Shown one piece after another: positions 58,601 to 64,000 of a stretch of DNA of 64,000 nucleotides. Below the pieces are notes generated by a model, which ran no database searches, was not told where the DNA came from, and worked only from the letters and a program-made list of their open reading frames with translations. The DNA is from Drosophila miranda (Eukaryota; Arthropoda; Insecta; Diptera; Drosophilidae): NCBI RefSeq assembly GCF_003369915.1, contig NW_022881614.1, positions 15,354,336 to 15,418,335 on the forward strand, read 5' to 3'. The first letter of the stretch is position 1. Each line of letters begins with the position of its first letter. Position numbers and translations under genes: made by a program.

Positions 58601-59700
58601 GCTAGCCAGATGCCCCTGAGAGCCCCATGAGAACGCAGAGGGGTCATTCCGTGAAAATTGCGACCTAGGGATGGCCAAGGAAGGGAGGGTCAATCCGCTT
58701 CAACGAGATTTGAGGCGAGGAAAAGCGTTCGAGGACAGGTCGAAGAAAGAGCCAATTATGTGTTCATTTTAGGTCCAAATTAACTCTCGTCGTAGCACGC
58801 ACAGATTATAACCTTGTAATAATGAGAATAGGCATTAAGTGAGAGGAGGGCAAGATCACCACCCCAACTAGCCGACGAGCCTCCCAGCCGGGAATATCTG
58901 CGTGCCCCCTTCTCTCACTCCCCGACACCTGCCAAGTTCGTTACAGTTATAAGTAATTATTAATTTCATTATTATAAAGTTAGTGGCGCCCAACAATGGG
59001 ACCCAAAATAATTGGTAGAACCGCATCTCGATGTGGTCAACAATATCGCAGGAACACACATCAAAAACACTTTCGATTTTTCTGGCAAACTAGATGCTAT
59101 GTAGTGAGCTTGAGAAGAGAAGCATATACGTTTGTCCGCTTTTATTCTCAAACTACGGTTCCTGCAGCATCTGGGCCAGAATAACGAGCTATATAGTCAG
59201 CTAAATTTTGCAAATCAGTCGCATAGGAGTTATTGTTGAGAAGTTGCTAGCAGCGATCGACAAGCCACGGCTGAGGACGTAGAGCTTAGTAGGCGAGTAA
59301 ATACCCTACAGTAATGGGGTCCGTAGCCCAACTAGTTAGACGTTTGGAAAAGCAGGGAAGAAGTCTTTAGATAAGTCTAGCCTGACCACGGATAACAAGT
59401 TTTGGCAAAGACCCATCCATTTTTAGCAATAGTATGCGGCAGAGCTAGCCATCAAACGCTTGGAAAGACAGAACAATCTCTTTATAAAGAGTTTGCCTGG
59501 CCACGGGTGATGGAAAACCAGAATACCTGTCCGCAGAAGCAAGAGTGCGAAGGAGAGTAAAGAAGACGAAACTGATTAGCTTCGATTTACTCGCACTTTA
59601 GCTTGCAGTCGTTGTTTTTGACTTCCGGATCGGCGCGCCAAAGCAATAAAACGTTTGGTTGCTGCGAGGGCTGATTAGCACGGCACAAGTAGCGGTAAAT
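58600..59700 (+). mobile_element. Relic of a gypsy/errantivirus-like LTR element (LTR end, primer site, leader)
   Basis: At 58983 TGGCGCCCAACAATGGGAC has the look of a retroelement primer-binding site directly after an LTR-like stretch ending ATAAAGTTAG. Downstream sequence contains a short gag-like piece (FDFSGKLDAM near 59070-59100) interrupted by stops. No second LTR or pol is in the window. Boundaries are guesses. Confidence 0.4.
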
Positions 59701-59854
59701 TATGTTTGTTATTTCTTCTCACACCAGTTCCAATAAGATTTTTTTTCAGGGGAACTAAGCTATGCTTGAAGGCAAATAAATGTTTTTGTATTTCTTTATA
59801 TATTGCGGTTTTCACAAAATATTATTTTTTATTTATAAGTTGTTTTATGTTTTG

Positions 59855-60977
59855 TTATACCCGATACTCAAAATAATTATTGGGGTATATTAGATTTGTG
59901 GTAAAAGTGGATGTGTGTAACGTCCAGAAGGAATCGTTTCCGACCCCATAAAGTATATATATTCTTGATCAGCATCAATAGCCGAGTCGATTGAGCCCTG
60001 TCTGTCTGTCTGTCTGTCCGTCTGTCCGTCCGTCCGTCTGTCCGTCTGTCCGTCCCCTTCAGCGCCTAGTGCTCAAAGACTATAAGAGCTAGAGCAACGA
60101 TGTTTTGTATCCAGACTTCTGTGATATGTCACTGCTACAAAAATATTTCAAAACTTCGCCCCGCCCACTTCCGCCCCCACAAAGGACGAAAATCTGTGGC
60201 ATCCACATTTTTAAAGATACGATAAAACCAAAAACGCAGAATCGTAGAGAATGACTATATGTTTTAGAATGTAAGATCTCAACCAGATCGTATAATTATT
60301 ATAGCCAGAATCAAGAAAACAATTTCATTCTTTCTCGCTCTGTCTCTCTCTAACACACAGGTTTCATGGTCGGCTTTGGCAATTGCAAAATATGAGTTCA
60401 AGGATCTCAGAACCTATAATGGCCAGAGCAACCAAATTTGGTATCCACACTCCTGTGATATCGGACCTTGACCGTTTCGTGTCCAAATTTCGCCACACCC
60501 CCTTCCGCCCCCGCAAAGGACGAAAAACTGGGGTATCCACAAATCTCAGAGACTATTAAGGCTAGAGTAACCAAATTTGGTATCCGCATTTCTGTTAGAT
60601 CTCACTATAAAACGTATATCTCAGAATTTCGCCCCACCCCCTTCCGCCTCCACAAAGAACGAAAATCTGTTGCATCCACAATATTGCACATTTGAGAAAA
60701 CTAAAAACGCAGAATCATAGATAACGACCATATCTATCAGATTGCTGAATCTGGACCAGATCAGATAATGTTTATAGCCAAAAGGAACAAATCAATTTGC
60801 ACTGGCTACGCAGCGCCCGACGTCACGCTCAGACTGATTTTCTGTCTCTCTCGCACGCACTCTTTGTCGTGTCGTTTAATATTAGCAGCGTCTGCCGGAG
60901 GAGAGCCATACTGACTAAGTATCGGGTATAAATGTAGAGTTTCGGTGTCCGCAGCAACTCACAACGTTCCCCCTCGT
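59855..60977 (-). mobile_element. DINE-1/INE-1-like Helentron copy (near full length)
   Basis: A complete copy of about 1.1 kb on the minus strand with microsatellite (60000-60055), GA-rich block (60332-60357) and both termini. The 3' hairpin is slightly mutated (ATAATTATT). It is followed directly by another partial copy in the same orientation. Confidence 0.87.
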
Positions 60978-61085
60978 TACACCCGATACTCAAAATGAGT
61001 ATTGGGGTATATTAGATTTGTGGTAAAAGTGGATGTGTGTAACGTCCAGAAGGAATCGTTTCCGACCCCATAAAGTATATATATT
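60978..61085 (-). mobile_element. DINE-1/INE-1-like 3'-end fragment, cut by the next element
   Basis: About 108 bp of the family 3' end, in tandem with the previous copy. It stops inside AAGTATATATATT, where other copies continue CTTGATCAGC. The break marks the left boundary of a different element. Confidence 0.85.
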
Positions 61086-61459
61086 AGTAGTTATTATACA
61101 GGCATTTTGCTATGGGACAGTGTTAGGTACACAAAGGAGGAATATAAATTATAGAGAAAGTAGAAAGGTTCAAGGGCATCGAATCCGTTTTTCAGGAAAC
61201 ACTTAAAAAATACCTCTAAACTATCAAATTAGATTCATTGCAAAGGGATGACCTACCTGTTTGAGGGTTGTTTGAATCGCAACACGGGACCAATCGTAAA
61301 AACAGGTTCATTGACAGTAAGAGGGAGGAGAGAGATTATAAATGAGCGAAGGATCGATTTGAGAGGATTTTACATGGTTGAGAAACAGGATTGAGATCGA
61401 AGTTAGTTCACATTATCACCGATAGGTGGCGCCACCAAGTAGTAAAGGATAAGGGACGG
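61086..61459. repeat. Inverted arm, left (~374 bp)
   Basis: Reverse complement of 61812-62181 at roughly 97-98% identity by eye. One clear difference is an extra 4 nt (GGTA) near 61130. Its outer end is the AG terminus of the element. Confidence 0.92.
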
Positions 61460-61559
61460 TCATATTTTAGACTGAATTACCAAATTCGCAACATGTTGCA
61501 GCAACATATGCTTAAGAATGTGCAGCTTGGCAACATGTTGAATGTAAATGTGCATCATA

Positions 61560-61693
61560 TTGCTATGTTATTACGTGATCATGTTAAATAAATACTTATA
61601 AGATATTTTATTAACATTGAATTGGGAAACAATTTCTGCTATGTTATTAACTGGTCAAGTTAAATAAATACTTATAGGATATTTTATAAGTAT
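61560..61693. repeat. Direct repeat (~57 bp x 2) in the spacer between the inverted arms
   Basis: Units start with TGCTATGTTATTA at about 61560 and 61638, and both continue through GTTAAATAAATACTTATA and GATATTTTAT. They flank a short unrelated stretch. Confidence 0.75.
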
Positions 61694-61811
61694 AGAGGGT
61701 TGAATGGTAAGAGAACACAAATTAATGGAGATATATACAGGAGCACACAAAGAATAAAATTATAATAGGAAGACATAAAAATTAATTAAGCTACTTATAT
61801 TAAATATACGG

Positions 61812-62181
61812 CCGTCCCTTATCCTTTACTACTTGGTGGTGCCACCTATCGGTGATATTGTGAACTAACTTCGATCTCAATCCTGTTTCTCAACCATGTA
61901 AAATCCTCTCAAATCGATCCTTCGCTCATTTATATTCTCTCTCCTCCCTCTTACTGTCAATGAACCTGTTTTTACGATTGGTCCCGTGTTGCGATTCAAA
62001 CAACCCTCAAACAGGTAGGTCATCCCTTTGCAATGAATCTAATGTGATAGTTTAGAGGTATTTTTTAAGTGTTTCCTGAAAAACGGATTCGATGCCCTTG
62101 AACCTTTCTACTTTCTCTATAATTTATATTCCTCCTTTGTGTAACACTGTCCCATAGCAAAATGCCTATATAATAACTACT
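61812..62181. repeat. Inverted arm, right (~370 bp)
   Basis: Partner of 61086-61459. It ends ATAATAACTACT at 62181, the mirror of the element's terminus, and leads straight into the 5' region of the acidic-protein gene. Confidence 0.92.
62167..62175 (+). promoter_or_regulatory. Candidate TATA box for the acidic-protein gene
   Basis: TATATAATA lies inside the right arm, about 50 nt upstream of the ATG at 62226. Because the left arm is a mirror copy (there TATAATA is changed by one base to GTATAATA on the opposite strand), a near-identical signal points outward at the element's terminus. Confidence 0.4.
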
Positions 62182-62225
62182 CACAGCTAACAGCTAGTAC
62201 ATAAACTAGTAATCTTTCAACAACG

Positions 62226-62579
62226 ATGGATGACCTTGAAATCATTTTTATCGATTCCCAACCGGAATCAACCATAAATCTGGACTCTCAGCCGAGCTCC
62301 GTAGACCTGTCCTTGATTTTTGGGATTAAGACCCAAACCTATCTCGAGAGCAACTTGACCTGGTTAAGTGACATTAAATGGGATGATGACGACGATGACC
62401 CAAGGAATGCAACGCCTAATAATGATAATCCATCATACATTTTCCCGGATGATGACAACATTTTCGATTTAGTAGATAATCAGGATGATGATAAAAGATC
62501 TCAACTCCAGGAACTACTTCGGGATAAAGATGATTATGACTTAATTGCTGCGGTAAAATTACCTGTGGCGAAATTTTAA
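62226..62579 (+). CDS. Small Asp-rich acidic protein of unknown function (117 aa)
   Basis: A single-exon frame from ATG 62226 to TAA 62577-62579. About a quarter of residues are Asp or Glu, with clusters WDDDDDDP and FPDDDN. It also contains repeated DSQP motifs near the N-terminus (residues 11-25). There is no signal peptide, membrane helix or cysteine pattern. Strong charge could suit an activation domain, a DNA mimic or a histone/basic-protein partner, but nothing shows which. It is the first gene inside the element, in the same direction as the next gene, with AATAAA-like signals in the AT-rich DNA just downstream (about 62655). I do not recognise a family. Confidence 0.65.
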   Translation: MDDLEIIFIDSQPESTINLDSQPSSVDLSLIFGIKTQTYLESNLTWLSDIKWDDDDDDPRNATPNNDNPSYIFPDDDNIFDLVDNQDDDKRSQLQELLRDKDDYDLIAAVKLPVAKF

Positions 62580-62751
62580 TAATACGAATACATATTTATA
62601 TAATAAGAATATTTTATGTATTTTTCTAAAAATAATATAAACATATGTATATAATAAATATAACACATTTAACCACTATTTATTTTAAATGTTTGCTGTT
62701 TTACTTTTGATTGGTTGAATTTCACTTCCTCTTATTACAAGAGAATCATAG

Positions 62752-62897
62752 GATTCGTTTGAAACAGGTTTCTTCCAAGTGAGGATTACATAAAAAGAAT
62801 AAGTGGATTTCAGGTAGAATAGAGGTTGTAACCTTTCCCTCATATTATTAGATTGACCCAGTAGGAATCGTTTGAAACAGGTTTGTGAGCAGGTACT
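62752..62897. repeat. Repeated ~22-nt motif upstream of the zinc-finger gene
   Basis: GGATTCGTTTGAAACAGGTT (62752) and GGAATCGTTTGAAACAGGTT (about 62865) differ at one position. The core AAACAGGTT recurs in each inverted arm (AAAAACAGGTTC near 61300 and its mirror near 61970). Confidence 0.7.
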
Positions 62898-63032
62898 GTT
62901 TGGTTTGGATATAAAAGATTAAGAAGGTGTTTGGGGGCCTAAAAAGATACCATTTAAAAAGGAAACCCTTAGTCCTATTTCAATAGTGAAAGTGGTTAGT
63001 TCGATAAAAAAAAAAAAAAAAAAAAACTTAAA

Positions 63033-64000
63033 ATGGCATCAAAAGTTAAGTGCAACATGTGTGATAAGTCCGTTGACTTTTCAGAGTTTCAATCTCATTA
63101 TGAGAGATGCTCTGATTATCGTAATAATGTGGTGTGTGATCTTTGCTCTAAGTCCATCGACTTAATAGAGTTTGATAGTCATTATGAAGCATGCTTGGGA
63201 CCTAGGAATGCTTTTGAGATTCTTATGAGCAAAGGATCTAATTCAAGTGATCTTCAAGGTCCTTCAACGTCAGGAGCTTCAAAACGGCCTCGATTGGATA
63301 CTCCGATGGAACTAAGGATTATTGACTGTTCAATTTGCGGTGAAAGTTACCCTTCGTCTAGGGAAAGACGCCATATGATGTCGGACAAACATAAGAATGC
63401 AAGAGCAGCTCAACTAGAGGAAAATGAAAACGTTATTTTAATTTCAACGGAGTCGCGATTTTCTTTAAAATCATATCGTGTTCACTCAAATCAAAGTGAA
63501 CAGATTGATTTAAAAGAGTTTTTTCATGATTGCAAAAATGATATTATCAATTTATTGCGTCACTGCATGAGTGAGTACAAGTCCATAAAATACAATTTAA
63601 AAGTATATGGATTATACGTTAAAAACACTGATGATGAAAGCTTAACAGAAACAATGAAGCATTTCATTACTCCATACAAACCAATATATGAAAACGAGCT
63701 GATTGATGATCATCTAAATGATACCATAGAAAATTTGATAACTCTCAGCAGTGAATTCCAGGAGAAGGATTCAGGTTGGGCAATAAAGTGTTTTAAATAT
63801 TTTGAACTTACCATGATAAAACTAGAGCATATCGCTGCAAACAGGTTTATCCAAGCTCCCAAAAATTTTAAGTCACGAAATGCACTCATAAATGTTAAAA
63901 ATGACGATGATTTTTGTTTCAAGTGGTGTGTTTTAGCATCATTGGCCTATGAAAAACACCTTAAAACTATATATCAAACAGCAGCATTAAAAAAAATTTC
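63033..64000 (+). CDS. Zinc-finger protein with Polinton polymerase-like N-terminal region (partial, >322 aa)
   Basis: An open frame from ATG 63033 to the window edge with no stop. Two related fingers come first (residues 7-28, CNMCDKSVDFSEFQSHYERC; residues 35-56, CDLCSKSIDLIEFDSHYEAC). A third, classical C2H2 finger lies near residues 97-117 (CSICGESYPSSRERRHMMSDKH). After a linker, residues of about 240-305 contain DSGWAIKCFKYFEL and INVKNDDDFCFKWCVLASLA. I know such a block from large proteins carrying family B DNA polymerase in Mavericks/Polintons and related genomes; the polymerase motifs themselves would lie beyond the window. A 21-A run (63006-63026) ends 6 nt before the start. An alternative is an unrelated zinc-finger transposon protein. 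Confidence 0.65.
   Translation, partial: MASKVKCNMCDKSVDFSEFQSHYERCSDYRNNVVCDLCSKSIDLIEFDSHYEACLGPRNAFEILMSKGSNSSDLQGPSTSGASKRPRLDTPMELRIIDCSICGESYPSSRERRHMMSDKHKNARAAQLEENENVILISTESRFSLKSYRVHSNQSEQIDLKEFFHDCKNDIINLLRHCMSEYKSIKYNLKVYGLYVKNTDDESLTETMKHFITPYKPIYENELIDDHLNDTIENLITLSSEFQEKDSGWAIKCFKYFELTMIKLEHIAANRFIQAPKNFKSRNALINVKNDDDFCFKWCVLASLAYEKHLKTIYQTAALKKI

Larger units (their letters stand above)
61086..64000 (+). mobile_element. Left end of a large Maverick/Polinton-like element (partial)
   Basis: It starts with AG (AGTAGTTATTATA) exactly where a DINE copy is interrupted, and the DINE does not resume before the window ends, so the insertion exceeds 2.9 kb. It holds inverted arms, a small acidic-protein gene and the beginning of a long gene with zinc fingers. 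The motif INVKNDDDFCFKW and the upstream DSGWAIKCFKYFEL resemble sequence I associate with the N-terminal part of protein-primed DNA polymerase B proteins of animal Polintons. AG termini also fit Polintons. The integrase, ATPase and capsid genes that would prove it are outside the window. Confidence 0.55.

Noticed and set aside
61391..61591. 66-codon frame between the inverted arms
   Set aside because: It begins inside the left arm and reads into AT-rich spacer with repeated Leu/Asn/Met. No domain, and not clearly a gene.
61086..62181. Treating the palindrome as an independent fold-back transposon
   Set aside because: DINE sequence is present only on the left, no matching target duplication is seen at 62181, and the right arm leads directly into a gene. 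A terminus of a larger element explains more.

Overview
The window reads as fly nuclear DNA, most likely a Drosophila of the obscura group. Evidence: split genes with GT-AG introns, some only 50-75 nt; CAG/CAA-rich coding tracts; and many copies of a DINE-1/INE-1-like Helentron repeat. The genus is a strong inference. The species group is weaker, resting on the repeat profile and the transposon load.

Four host genes can be read. (1) Minus strand 4747-7015: an 8-exon concentrative nucleoside transporter (CNT/SLC28). It is broken by a 1-nt frameshift and by a 109-bp inverted patch copied from its own exon 1/exon 2 junction. (2) Minus strand 9301-17057: a 5-exon gene for a 468-residue secreted protein that resembles a TGF-beta prodomain but lacks the cystine-knot ligand and ends in a His-rich tail. 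Its 3' end is duplicated at 1239-2896. (3) Plus strand 31804-33003: a leucine-rich-repeat protein whose frame is kept only if an unusually short 36-nt intron is removed. (4) Plus strand 34367-58147: a 10-exon SLC38-type amino acid transporter whose 526-codon frame is intact although its introns hold many kilobases of transposons.

Mobile DNA fills much of the rest. There are about a dozen DINE-1-like copies in both orientations, some head to tail. A CR1-clade LINE lies at about 38.8-43.0 kb, with a 5'-truncated relative at 1-1238. A degraded Ty3/gypsy element lies at 24.9-31.6 kb, with a SAP-like motif in Gag, a tRNA-Pro-type primer site and an antisense intron-bearing gene fragment in its leader. 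A young BEL/Pao element (46276-51509) sits inside a DINE copy, with 5-bp target duplications, 372-bp LTRs differing at 3 sites, a tRNA-Trp-type primer site, most of gag deleted and one in-frame stop before integrase. An errantivirus-like relic lies near 58.6-59.7 kb.

The right edge (61086-64000) is the least ordinary part. A large element begins abruptly inside a DINE copy with terminal AG. It carries two inverted ~372-bp arms around a ~350-bp spacer, then a gene for a small Asp-rich protein, then a long zinc-finger protein that runs off the window. That protein contains a signature I associate with the N-terminal part of Maverick/Polinton-type DNA polymerase proteins. This looks like one end of a Polinton-like self-synthesising element with an unusual palindromic terminus.
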